Below, piece by piece: positions 47,751 through 58,343 of a stretch of DNA of 64,000 nucleotides. The position numbers and the translations under genes were made by a program. The stretch is from positions 1,794,653 to 1,858,652 of the forward strand of contig JAGQDJ010000633.1 of assembly GCA_022885665.1 (NCBI GenBank), in the 5' to 3' direction. The notes under the pieces are model-generated. The model searched no databases, was not told the DNA's origin, and worked only from the letters and a program-made list of their open reading frames with translations. Position 1 is the stretch's first letter; each line of letters opens with the position of its first letter. This DNA is from Triops longicaudatus (lineage: Eukaryota; Arthropoda; Branchiopoda; Notostraca; Triopsidae).

Positions 47751-49246
47751 TTACGCATCGTCTTCGCTAGCAAGCTGCAATCCACCATTTACACCTTTTG
47801 CGCTCAAACTTGACATCCAGTATTCAGAGAAACTAATGTAACAGCACACCAGAAAGCCCACGAAGGCAGCCAAGGACAAACTACTTTGCAGGATAATGCA
47901 AGTGGCAATGCATAGACCCAAATACGTCAAATAGCGCGTCGTTTTGGCTTGAGCTTGCTGATCATCAGTGCCTGTACACAACCAAAGAGAGAAAGGAGGA
48001 AAAAGTGAAAACCACCGCAATATCCAAAGCTTTTAAGCATGCTTTAGCTCCAGACGGAAAGCAACAATCGTTCCAACACAACCCAAGAATTTATGGGGAA
48101 CGACGCTTACCCACACAAACGTTGTCTTTCAAAGTAAATCCCTGAGCGCATTTCTTGCAAAAATCGGGGCCGTCACCATCACAGCCGTCACAAGCTTTGT
48201 CACATTCTACGTGAAAAGAAGTGTCACATGTTACCGTTGATGGTTTGTTAGTACTTACGTAAACATTGATAAGATCCTGGACTATTGACACAGAATGTAT
48301 TTCCTTTGCAAGGATTATCCGTAATACATTCATTCAGATCAGTGCAGCCGAGCTCAGCATCCATAAACCAGCCTGGTTTGCAGGCAGCGCATCCTGTCAG
48401 AGAAACGTTCGTAAGAGCACGTCTGCATTTTGAGATACGTGTTGGCGCCAGTTACCTTTGGGACCAGCTTGAGAACAAGCGTCTTGGCAAGCGTCGTGGC
48501 AGCGAGAGCACAGGACCTTTTCCCCATCCTGATAGGCAGTGTAAAACTTCGGTGCGCAGCTCGTGCAGAGATCGCCTTGGTATCCCTCATTACAAACGCA
48601 GTCCCCGTTTCCTTTACGCGTTCCATTTCCCTATCGGAAAGCTGAAGATAATACCAGATCGAAGAACGGTGATCTAATGTATAAACTCACCTTACATTTG
48701 CCGTTACCAGTGCATACATTAGGGAACCCTGGGCACGGACTGCACTGTGCGCCGTAGTGACCATCGGGACAGCAGACTTTCATATTATTAATGCATAACC
48801 ATGTGTGCAAGTCCGGCTCGTCGTCCTGTCTCTTGAACCACCATTCTTCAAGCAGAGATTCGTGTGCTTCGGCTAAGCTTTGACATTGAAGTTGCCCTTT
48901 CAAAAGTTCAGAGCAGAGCTGCTCCTGTATTTCTACCAACCGTACTTCACTTCGGGCATAACTACCAAGACGCGATTCCTCCCAGTCTGCATCGCCGCCT
49001 TCGAACTTGCTTCTCGCTGTGCGTTCAACACCCTAGTGACGAAGGATTTTCCTTTAGAAATTTCATAAGCCGAAATATATGTGTAACCTTCTGGAAAGAC
49101 TGGACCAAAGCTTTGCACGCTTGACAAGGTGGCAGCGATTCTGTTTTCACAGCAGTTTTGTTAGGGTTTACGGTCTCTAATGTGTTCGCTAAGTATATCC
49201 AAGAAATGATAAGGAAAAGGATGTGATGGCTTTGAAATATTTCCAT
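47751..49246 (-). CDS. CRELD1: Cysteine-rich with EGF-like domains protein (CRELD1-like)
   Basis: An ER-resident protein, likely a disulfide isomerase-type or receptor-maturation factor (CRELD1 promotes acetylcholine-receptor assembly). Exons in order: 49246-49088, 49032-48691, 48630-48456, 48393-48259, 48206-48111, 47971-47751 (375 residues). The N-terminal hydrophobic signal is about 7-22. The CRELD domain starts PPCQACKALVQSF (CxxC redox-like motif) and carries the DUF3456-like helix with EEWWFKR and MKVCCPDGHYG. EGF-like and furin-type Cys-rich repeats follow (GNGDCVCNEGYQG, DLNECITDNPC...CVNSPGSYQC for calcium-binding EGF). The C-terminal segment (about 316-350) has a hairpin-like hydrophobic pair, as in membrane-anchored CRELD1 and unlike secreted CRELD2. 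It ends in a short acidic tail, EDDA. Confidence 0.95.
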
Positions 49247-50481
49247 ACCTGTTACATATGGGTGTGAAACAAATTTTTTAAGAATTTGTAATGAATATAT
49301 TTGACTCTCTTACTTGTTTAAGTAAATTTCGGCGAAGATTTCGTGGTTGCACTGAGAAACAAAATTCAAGAAATAAGCGGAGGTTCAGGACATAAACAAA
49401 GAGTGGTTTGCTTTGAACACTGCCATCTGCGGACGCGTACACAGTGACTATTGGTCGTAACCTTACTTGGCCCTCTCTGATTGGTTACAGTATGATTCGC
49501 GCGGGCTGTTTGACCTTGCATTACTCTGAATACCGTTATTCACTTTTAATATGTTGTTTGCATGATATATGTTCTGCACAGCAAATAGAAATATCGTCAG
49601 GACTAAAAAAATCGCAACAGAGCCTCACAAAACAATAGTTTGAATTTGAAACAGCCTAACGACAGCGTTTTTCTCTGAAACGTTTCATTTTGTCTCTTTA
49701 TAAAAAGAAGCATTTTGTAAAGTAAGGGAATGCTGGTGACACACCGATGTGCAATATCAGTGGATTAACCAGACCTGTGAGCCAGAACATCGATGAATTT
49801 GAAAAACAAAACATAATTACAATAATAAGAATAGGTAACCTGTTCGTACTGAGGAAGCTACTTATTCGGCGAGCATTATCGCTCTTATTTTTAGGGATTA
49901 CAATCTTGATGGCTCGCTTCCATCACCTATACCTAGTGAGCCTCGCCTTCGAATTTGTTAGGTAATCGTATGAACGCACTTTGTGAACTCGCGGGCATTA
50001 GGAAACGTTCTTTATTCCACGTATAATTATTATTCAACACTTGCAAACCGCTTCCATTTGTTAACAATTTTTAAGCGGACACGCCAATTTGCTCTGCTGC
50101 GTTTGGGACGATTTATGCTGGGTCTCGTTATTTGCTAGTGTCGCAACTGAAGCGGGGGTTTCCCTGGTTTGATACTCCCTACACCTTTGCGGTACCAGGT
50201 GAAACCAAGTACGTAAGCCGTCTTTGTCGCTTTTACAGACCTTGACGAAAAAACTGAAGAAGCTTACATTTAGGTGATACTTTTGACGTCACGGTTTTTA
50301 GGTTTCTAGCGGCTTTGAGCTGGTAAGTTCCACTTGCAAACCGGTCTGTTAAAACGATTGTACCGTCGTGTTCTACAGGTCGCCTATCAAAATTCTAGTG
50401 GGATGGCAACTTTGTTTGGCAAGCGAGGCAGGTTGCAGGAAAGAACAGACCAGTTTGTGCTTTTAAGAATGACGCATACAG
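49247..50481. other. Upstream region of CRELD, no gene recognised
   Basis: The first part must contain the CRELD promoter on the minus strand. Open frames of up to about 70 codons on the plus strand lack any recognisable domain and are not bounded by matching splice sites. I see nothing else. Confidence 0.5.
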
Positions 50482-50745
50482 TTAAGAAGTGCTACTGCAC
50501 CTAAAGAACAGCGTACCGAGAGTAGCGTACAGTGTTATAGCGAAGTTGGTTGAAAATCCGAAGTCACGGCACTTCATTCCGTCACACTGACTTGTCAAGG
50601 TAGACTTGCACAGACTTTTGCAGGTATAAACTGTGGAGTTATTGTGATCTGTGTACTCTGTGAAATGCTTTTGTCCCGTACTTTTTCCTGAACTGTTCAC
50701 AATTGGTACCTGACCGTTTTCAAAATATCCAGCCTTCCTCGTCAA
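50482..50745 (-). CDS. Unrecognised reading frame, possibly the last exon of a small secreted or GPI-anchored protein
   Basis: An open frame of about 87 codons whose composition looks coding: sequons NSS and NNST, four closely spaced cysteines (YTCKSLCKSTLTSQCDGMKC), then a hydrophobic stretch, FAITLYATLGTLFF, near the C terminus. This layout fits the 3' exon of a small extracellular domain with a GPI or membrane tail. A possible acceptor (GGATCTAG) lies just upstream at about 50752, and a stop precedes it in frame, so an upstream exon would be needed; I did not find it. It lies between head-to-head neighbours, CRELD (-) and the PPxY protein (+). It may be non-coding. Confidence 0.3.
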   Translation of the reverse strand: MTRKAGYFENGQVPIVNSSGKSTGQKHFTEYTDHNNSTVYTCKSLCKSTLTSQCDGMKCRDFGFSTNFAITLYATLGTLFFRCSSTS

Positions 50746-51065
50746 CAGCCTAGATCCGGTTTGGATGGAAAGTCACCTTGCCTAGTGAACTATATCGAAA
50801 GTAGAAACACGTTAGTTAGCATAGAGATTTGAATGTCGTCAGCCAGATCATTTCGGGACAAGAAACGAAAAGCTATTCGCTTGGATGATCGCTGTTCATT
50901 TTTGTGTAATTCGGTGGCACGGATTTCCCGCTACACTAAATTGCCGTGACGTTGTTTTATGTAAAACGGCATAGCAGGACGACAATGCAAGATCCAGTAG
51001 TTTACAAACCCCCTTTCTGAAAAGTGTGATTAAAGTTTTTTCCATGTTGCGTTTTCCAGGCGCCA
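50746..51065. other. Upstream region of the PPxY membrane protein
   Basis: Contains no convincing coding exon. A good acceptor (GCGTTTTCCAG) at 51059 just before the ATG at 51066 suggests that a 5' untranslated exon lies in this stretch. Confidence 0.45.
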
Positions 51066-51997
51066 ATGGAAGGCGATACAGTTTCATATGTGGTATTCGC
51101 ATCTCCAGTTGAACATGAACCTGATTTACGACCTCTTAAAACACCGTTGTCACTTGGTCCGGATGATTTAGAGGCGCTATTGGCGCAATTGGAAGGAGCG
51201 ATTACAAACAAACAAATTTTGCAGAACACTTTCAAAATCAATCAGACAGACACAACACAGACTTCGCTACTGCCTGATAGTGATCCAACATTAGGGCCTT
51301 CACTTTCGGAACAGTTCAAGTGCGTACTCTCTGTTTCTCTTCATTGACAACATTTAATGTTTAAAATGCCTTAGATGGGGAGCAGTGGTTTCTGTTGGAG
51401 TATTTGTTATCGTATTCGCATGTATCTTAACAGCATATTGGGTTCACAAGGTACGCTTATAAAAAACGCCATAAAACTGTCGGCAGTTTATCATGTGACA
51501 ATCATTGTTTGAGGCAGAAACAGCAGGAGTTTATGCGCAGCCGCATTGAAGATCTAGAACGAAGACGTGCTAATCCAACAAATCCTTTCCTCATTTCTTC
51601 CCGAAGAAATGCGAGTCCGCAAGGGATAGACAACGTAGCTCTACAACTTCCTCCTCCTTATATCGAGGTAACGAGTACTGCGGTTCTCGCCAATCGCTTT
51701 GATTATTCTAAGATCTGCCTTTTTCGACAGGTTGTTTCCATTCCGATTGAAAGGGATCCACCTCCTTCATATGTTGAAGCAATCAAGCACTATCCTTTCA
51801 AATCAGTGGACGATGGAGAAGTCACGGAACAAGCAATGTCTTCTCTTAACGTAATAGTCATGCCGCCTCTTCCTCCCTACAGTGAACATCCAGAACCTTT
51901 AAGAACAGAAGGACCTTGTTCTCCCACGCCAATAGACGGAAACATACACCAAGTACTCGATGCGTCACGACTGAGCCAGCAAAGTTCTTCGCCTTGA
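51066..51997 (+). CDS. Small single-pass membrane protein with PPxY motifs
   Basis: Exons 51066-51319, 51375-51450, 51518-51667 and 51731-51997 join in phase to 248 residues. There is no N-terminal signal peptide. An acidic, Thr/Ser-rich segment of about 85 residues with one sequon (NQT) comes first, then one membrane span (about 86-107, WGAVVSVGVFVIVFACIL), a basic stop (HKKQQ), a short charged helix (MRSRIEDLERRR) and a Pro-rich tail. The tail has two exact PPxY motifs, PPPY (about 155-158) and PPSY (about 171-174), plus PPLPPY further on. PPxY motifs bind WW domains, so recruitment of NEDD4-family ubiquitin ligases or Yorkie/YAP-type proteins is the likely role. The N-out, C-in topology is inferred. 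I do not recognise a specific orthologue; WBP1/VOPP1-like proteins share the layout. Confidence 0.8.
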
Positions 51998-52138
51998 ATG
52001 TGATACAAAAAAGCCATATTTCTAGTTTTAAATAAGCTGTAATAACAATCTGTGAGATTTCCAACAAGATGACGTCAGAATCAAGCCTAGAATGCATTAT
52101 AATACATATTTCTTATAATCACCGACATCCATACATGC

Positions 52139-52790
52139 TCACGCTCCGTCATTCTCATTACGCCTGAAAAGTTCGGTGGTGGAGAATATAGAAGGTGGGT
52201 GGTACTCCTTACATCGAGTTGACGTGGGTAGATTATTTTTTCTCTGCAACAATATATATCAGAAAAAGGAATAATCTTCACAATGAAGTTCTTTACCCCA
52301 AAGATGGGCTTGAAAAATGTCTTAAGCGGGCTTTCCGGTGGCAGAACGTTTTCCGCTTCATCCAAATGTTGCTCCATTTCCTCCACGCTTTTAGACACTA
52401 CCCTGATTATTGACTCTAGTCTGTCAACTTGGCGAAAAATGGGTTGCATATCCTTGTACTTTTTGGTGACCAGGGGAACCAAACTATCCAACGACAGACT
52501 CGTGTCGATAGTTATCTATCAATACGGATTTTAATTATTCTGAAAGACAACTGAGACCAAAAAAGTTACCATATCCAATATAGACTGCAACTCCTCCAAT
52601 TTTTTCATCATGCCTTCAATATCCGCCTCAACCTTGGACTTCTACGAGCACGAAATACGGAGGAATATCAATAACAATTTTAAATTTCGCGGTAAAAATG
52701 ACTTACTTCCAGCTTGATATCCACTTTGAGGTACTGTAGGTAATCATCAGCCATGCTTTCCAAAGCTGCGTTTACTTCTTCTCTATCCAT
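52139..52790 (-). CDS. BLOC1S4: BLOC-1 subunit 4 (cappuccino)
   Basis: A subunit of BLOC-1, which sorts cargo to lysosome-related organelles and, with BORC, helps lysosome positioning. Exons in order: 52790-52707, 52641-52570, 52515-52297, 52243-52139; all phases agree and give 159 residues (human 217). The recognisable core is PIFRQVDRLESIIRVV followed by VEEMEQHLDEAENVL, matching the human block around FRQIDRLE...MEEQ...AE. The protein is almost entirely heptad-like helix, as expected for the BLOC-1 rod. The C-terminal piece PPSIFSTTELFRRNE corresponds to the LFRTEDYF region of the human protein. It is shorter than the vertebrate protein because the N-terminal low-complexity part is missing. 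It lies tail-to-tail with the PPxY gene (141 bases between stops). Confidence 0.85.
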
Positions 52791-53483
52791 CGTGCCTTAT
52801 ATACCTCCTTCAATGTTTACGAATAAAATTTTCGTCTAAACAATCTAATTTTAGTACTTCCACCTTAGCTGCGAGCTTTAACGACGTAAATGTTCTTTGC
52901 TCTAAATCCTACCTAAAGGCTCTTCAAGCCTAAAAGATGGCGTTACTTACAAATCTCTAGTAAGTTTGCGAACCGGACCTCAGTTTTTGCAATCTTATCT
53001 AAGTAAAATAAACATTCAAGCATCTTCTCTAGAAACCTTAAATATTAAGCGCAGTAAATTTCGTATGTTAGAATTGTTGGGAATTTAAGGTATCAAAAAC
53101 ATGACAAACGAAGTTTGAATTGTGAAGGATAAAATCATTCGTCTGGGCAGACATGCTGAAGAATAATTTCTTCAAGTTATTAGCATAATTTATGTGTCCG
53201 TTTACCTCTACTTTTTCATATTTTTGTATCTCCTTCAGTGCATTTGTTTCTATATTCCGGGGTCAATCATTTCGTAACCTGTTAAAATCTGCGGTTCGCG
53301 ATTCACTTGTTAGTTATTGAAACGAAGCCGTGATGTGCTAAAACAAGCGGAAAAGGTGTGGAAGGTTAACATTGAATTTCGACAAATTTCCACGCAAATA
53401 GGCAATAACAAGTAAGTCTATTAAGCATTTTACGAAGATACCATACTAAAACGCAGATTTTGTTACGTAGACAATCGGAGAGA
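52791..53483. promoter_or_regulatory. Divergent region between BLOC1S4 and CASC3
   Basis: A 693-base head-to-head gap expected to hold both promoters. It contains AAAAGATGGCGTT at about 52934 on the plus strand, a YY1-like motif, and no coding exon I could support. Confidence 0.4.
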
Positions 53484-56067
53484 ATGACGGATACTGTAAA
53501 CGACGCGGATGCTGCGAAAAAAGCTACTGAAGAACAAACATCACAACAGTCTGAAGTAGCAGCGGGCACCGGAAAGGATGCACAGGCAGTTCACCAGGAA
53601 GACATAGCGGATCAAGTGACTACTAGGGGAAGTGAAAGCAAAGTAGAAGAGCCAGCCCAGGACGTAAACGGTTCCGAAATCAAGGAAGAGGATTTGCCGG
53701 TACTTTCCGAGTCCAAAGAGAGTGACGAGAAATCAACGCTGGAGGACACATCTAGAGGAAAGGCAGTCGACACAGTTCCTAAAGATGAGAGCCCCCAGAA
53801 ACCAAGCGAGGTTGGTCTAGAGACTGTAGCAGAGCCTAAAGAACTCGATGTCACCGCCTCCAATGCCGTTGAGGAACAAGCTGTAGCTCAGAAGTCCTCC
53901 CAAGTAACCGAGGTAAAGGAGAGCGAGGAGTCAAAAGAGAGCGAGGACACTCCTGAAAGTCACGAAGTTGCATCAGAGGAAATTCAGGATGGAGCAGAGA
54001 AAGCATCGAAAGAGGTGAGTTCTTACATTCTTAACAAAGGTTATTTCCTCCCCATTTAATGCCATCGCTGGCGAAGTGCTTGTTGATGGACGCGTTTATT
54101 TGCAAAAGCTTACATTACAACTTTGGTAGATAATGCATCCATAGACGGATTTGTTAATAGACGTTACCTTGAACAGGGCGGTGGGGATACCGGCTCTTCG
54201 GAGTACGATACAGTTGACGATGAAGAACATGGTTTTCATGACGATGACGAGCTCGGTGGAGATGAAGAAGAGGATGAAGAAGCCTTAGAAGGAGAACGAG
54301 AAGAGGGGGATGGAGAAGAAAGTGTTCCTTCTAAACCTCTCGACGACGATGAAGACAAACGCAATCCACAGTATATTCCCAAAAAAGGAGGCTTTTATGA
54401 ACATGATGATCGAACCATGGAAGAAATGGCGGAAGGAGAAAAGTACATGCAAAATAACCTAATCAAACTTGCAAGTAACATGACTTTGGTAATCGTAGGG
54501 AGCCTGAACCGGAAAAACCAAAGAAAGTTTGGCGCGCAGACGTCACAGATCGATGGACCCATGATAGATTTGATCCTGAGGAACAGGCCCCCAAGAAAGA
54601 TGGTGAATTAGCCGAAGTCTACGGTTATGATATCCGGAAAGAAGAAGGAGCACCTCGTGCGCGTAGGAGGAGACGTTATGGGTAAATTATATTGCACTTC
54701 TAACATAGCTAAAATGGCATCCGTTCACCCTGACAAAACTTAATCACTGTTCGCATATCGATTAAACAATGTAACAAAATGTGTTAAAATTAAACACTCA
54801 ACTTTGAGTGCTATCCAAGATCCTTTTTGTTGGCATATTTTAGTCAAATTTAATTTTTTGTAGACGTGGTCCGAACAAGTACGAGCGTACGTGGGAAGAT
54901 ACCGAAGCATACAGCAAGCCGCGTGGACGGGGGGGCCGTGATGGTCGTCGTGGTGGAGGAAGAGGAGGAATGCATCGTCCAAATCAAGAAATGGTGGATA
55001 ATAAGTCAGAATTTCCAGATTTAGCTCAAGGATCGGAGAAGGATGTCGCAACAGCAGTGGAAGAGGCCAAGAAACCAGTTCAGAATCCAGAGGCTCCTGT
55101 TGGAAGAGCTATTACTGGCAGGCTTGAACATGCTATGAAATCAGTGACTGCGGAAACCAAGGAGTACCGCGAAAATAAAGAGTTTAGCGAGAAGAGGGAA
55201 TTCAAGAACGCACCGCGGGATCAGGAAGGTACTTATCGTGGACGAGGTTTGTCGTTTAAACGTGGGGGACGGGGCCGAGGAGTGGAACGTCGTGAATTCA
55301 GGAGAGATGAGGGTGAAGCTAGCAATACACTTAAACCTGAAACGAACGTGGATACAAGAGCACGAGGCAGTGGGCGTATATTTCGTGGGTCTGAACACAG
55401 CCAACAACACATGTCCCAACGTGGACGAGGAAGGGGACGAAACAGTGCTTCTTGCCCTGCCGAGGACGATGGAATCAACGTAGATCCGGGAACTGGCTAT
55501 TTGAGAGTGGAAGACAAGAACGACAGTCGTGCTCGTAAGTTACCCGTCTATTTCTGGCTTTCTTTGGGAGAGTTATTAAGAATGTCTGTATTTTTTATGA
55601 TTTTAGGGCCTGGATCGGGGCGTATTCAAGCACATGTCCCTCCTCGTATGCAAGATACTACGCGTACTAAGCGCTACTCAGCGCAAAGACAGCGTGGTTT
55701 ACCAGAGTCCGCAGTTTCTATGTCTCTTCCGCAGAACTCTCGCTCGCCACCGGTACCTAGCGCATTGCCACCAAGACCTTTTGCGCCACCTAATGTCCAA
55801 GGAGCTTATTTCGACCCGACGTCGAGTTACCAACTTCCAATGTACCCGGATACACATCCGGCCGTCAGTATGCATCAGGGCCCTCCTGGACAGCAGTACG
55901 CAGGCCCGACGTATGCCCCTCCTCCGCCCAGTAATATCTACGTGACTTCGAATGCTTATGCTGGTCCTGGCAGTTATTCCGTACCCGGCTACGCGCCACC
56001 CCAGAACGTACCCGTCCCTATGGGTGTTGATTCGCAAGTGTGCTACAATTCTCCACCTTATGTCTAA
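53484..56067 (+). CDS. CASC3: CASC3 / MLN51 / Barentsz, exon-junction-complex core protein
   Basis: The fourth core subunit of the exon-junction complex; it clamps eIF4A3 on spliced mRNA and takes part in mRNA localisation and decay. Likely exons: 53484-54039, 54130-54442, 54499-54681, 54864-55534, 55607-56067 (727 residues). A long acidic N-terminal region comes first. The SELOR/Btz domain follows (about 255-345) with DEDKRNPQYIPKKGGFYEHD, VWRADVTDRWTHDRFDPEEQAP (Trp at about 307 corresponds to the RNA- or eIF4A3-contacting Trp) and ELAEVYGYDIR. RGG-rich stretches come after it, and the Pro/Tyr-rich tail begins with KRYSAQRQR as in the human protein. The first junction is uncertain: a strong donor at 54015 (GAG then GTGAGT) is out of phase with the next exon, whereas the weaker donor at 54040 (GTTATT) fits. 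An extra small exon is the alternative. Confidence 0.92.
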
Positions 56068-56440
56068 CCACATTTGTGACTTACCTACTTTCTTGCTCTT
56101 TACTCGATTAGCACCTCCTGACCCTGGTTTTCATTGTTACGTTAGTGATTAACAATGAGTAAGAACTTTTGCGTTGACTATGGAAATAATGAAAATGTGG
56201 TTATCCAAACTTAAATACCACTGTTATCAATTAATCTTGGCAGCACTACTATATTCTCAAAATTTCGGCTAGAAACTCTTTAATTGATCTGCGGTTTAAT
56301 CGTTTCGTTTGTATCTATACCTTAAGGGGATGCGAGCTAAAGTAGGATGCGCAGGATACCAAGCAAAACAAAGTAATACAAAATTTCGGCTTGTAAAGCC
56401 TAAATTTAATGCCTTTACTGGTTGTCATAGGTAGTTGAAT
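56068..56440. other. Convergent gap between CASC3 and LETMD1
   Basis: A 373-base tail-to-tail spacer holding both 3' untranslated regions. Minus-strand ATTAAA (plus TTTAAT at 56405-56410) about 30 bases past the LETMD1 stop is a possible poly(A) signal. Confidence 0.5.
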
Positions 56441-57959
56441 TCAGTGAATCAGAACCCAATTCGTTGGGCTGTTGTAAGCTAAAAGAACTGGACAGTGCAA
56501 CAATAAGGAGAGTGTCCCCGAGTCAACGTGTTTCGTCACAGAGATCCACTTCTGTAGCCAGTCAATCATATCTTCTGTTCGCATGCTAACAGGATTTAAG
56601 CCACGGTAGAAACATGCCTATGTAGAATATATCGTCAGTTCAACGAGAACCTACCCGAAACTGCCCTCAACAGACTCACTTGTCGTATTTCCTCCAAGGT
56701 CAGAGATTTTATACCGGCCCTCCCAAGCGCCTGGTCAAGGTTCATTATTTCCTCTGCACGTGAATACAGTCTAGGACGTTGTCGCCATAAAGCATGTAGA
56801 GAGTGCGCCCGAAGCAGACTTTTCTATGAGCGAAAAACGTTAAATCTTCGCAAGCCGGTTATCGAACATCCATACTTACGACGTGCCGAGGGTACAGGCA
56901 GTTTAAATGATACGGCTCATCGCGAAAAAGCTCTTTAACTTGAACAATTTCTTCTACCTCCGGATGGACACCGCTTCCCAGTTTGTACAATACTTCTGCC
57001 CACTGTTTCCTAATTTCGGGATCTTCGACAGCATCCAAACGGGATTGCAAACACCTTAAACAAATAATGGCTACATGCATGATGCTTCGATGTAAATTGA
57101 TGGTGTTACCGTAATACAGGTTTATAAAAATGCAATCTCCGTTTTTGATAAGCCACCGCAAAATCAACTTTTTGCTGTAAAGACCAGAAGTGAGAAGAAA
57201 GGAGGTGCTTCGGAAACACATACCTATGTGAATATGCTAATGATTTTTTATGAAAGAGAATACAGTAAAAACTTCGTTATAAAGGACACCCAAGCAGACG
57301 TATACTTTTTCCGTTGTAGTCAACATTAGATTAAATGCTTTTCGTTTCGTCGTAACATGCGGATCTTGTACATGGCCGGTTGTCTGTTATAACAGGTTTT
57401 ACTGTAAGAATAACTTACGCTAAAGGGAACATAACGTAGTTTGCAAAAGGTAAAGCTGAGATAAGTAAAACAGGGGCGACTTTTAGCATATCCTTCGGCA
57501 TTTGGTAGTAGAGTTTCATTTCTTGCAGCGTGAGAGTTTGAACGCCGTTCTCCGAAGTGAGGACGACTTTGACTAGGCGACCCAATTCTTTGAGGTCTCT
57601 AAAGAAATCTTTAATTCCAACCGAGAATACTCGGTAGACTCGCATAGCGCGAGGAAATCGAGATTCGAGTACGGTATCATAATGTTGTACATAACGGGTA
57701 TAGCGATCAAGGATATAGTGGCGAAGTTTGGGTCGCAGGGCTGCCTTCCATTTGTCAACAATTTGGCGAACTCTGCTCTCTGGTATTTTTGGAGATCCGC
57801 GCTCTAACGATGATAACAAGCGGTAAGAACCAGGAATTCCCATGAGATTAGTAAGACGAATTCTGTTAATCGGAAACAAAAGACACTCCTTAGCGAAATC
57901 ATAATTAGCAAGTGGCGGTACCTGTGCCTTATTATCTGTCTTGAAATTAAAAGATTCAT
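56441..57959 (-). CDS. LETMD1: LETM1 domain-containing protein 1 (mitochondrial)
   Basis: An inner mitochondrial membrane protein of the LETM family, lacking EF hands. Exons in order: 57959-57922, 57862-57419, 57174-56880, 56823-56680, 56617-56441; phases agree and give 365 residues (human 360). The first exon encodes MNLLISRQIIRHR, a typical mitochondrial targeting helix. It splices over a 59-base intron (branch TGCTAAT) to IRLTNLMGIPGSYR. One membrane span, about 140-160 (VLLISALPFANYVMFPLA), carries the LETM family LPF motif. The C-terminal ribosome-binding-like fold ends with QACFYRGLNP and TLSLLLHCPVLL, which match the human C terminus closely. A longer open frame upstream of the second exon is excluded because it lacks an ATG and the spliced form restores a targeting peptide. 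Confidence 0.92.
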
Positions 57960-58343
57960 GGTGTGGGATCCAGCTTTTGAGGTACTTAAATTAAATCTTG
58001 ATTTAATTCACCAGTCAGTTGTCTTCTTCCATGTGGTGGGAATCCTTTTCATCAGCGAAAATATTGTATGCTCCTCCTACATAACAAATAAGTCCCGCCT
58101 GATTCTGTGATGCAACGAAGGAAAACATTCATGAACAAGTGCTGGCAAACGAAAGTTGAAGTTTCGTGTAATCGTAGCTGCTTTCAGCGTGTTTAGGTAC
58201 GTAAATATATATTTGTCCTTCTTTTAAATGGTGTGCATCGGAAAGCACGCATTGACATACTTCCTATTTTCAGGACAACGGTAATTTTTCAGCTGTATGG
58301 GCATTACTAGCAAGGTGAAGATACAGTTCGCACGACATTCACA
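57960..58343. promoter_or_regulatory. Divergent promoter region, LETMD1 / DCAF11
   Basis: A 384-base head-to-head gap that should hold both promoters. No TATA box is clear, and the DCAF11 side ends with a short leader before the ATG (ACAATGGATG). Confidence 0.5.

Noticed and set aside
57862..58000. Longer LETMD1 N-terminus read through the open frame upstream of IRLTN
   Set aside because: That frame has no ATG. Splicing 57922 to 57862 gives a proper mitochondrial targeting peptide with an intron of normal size and good signals.
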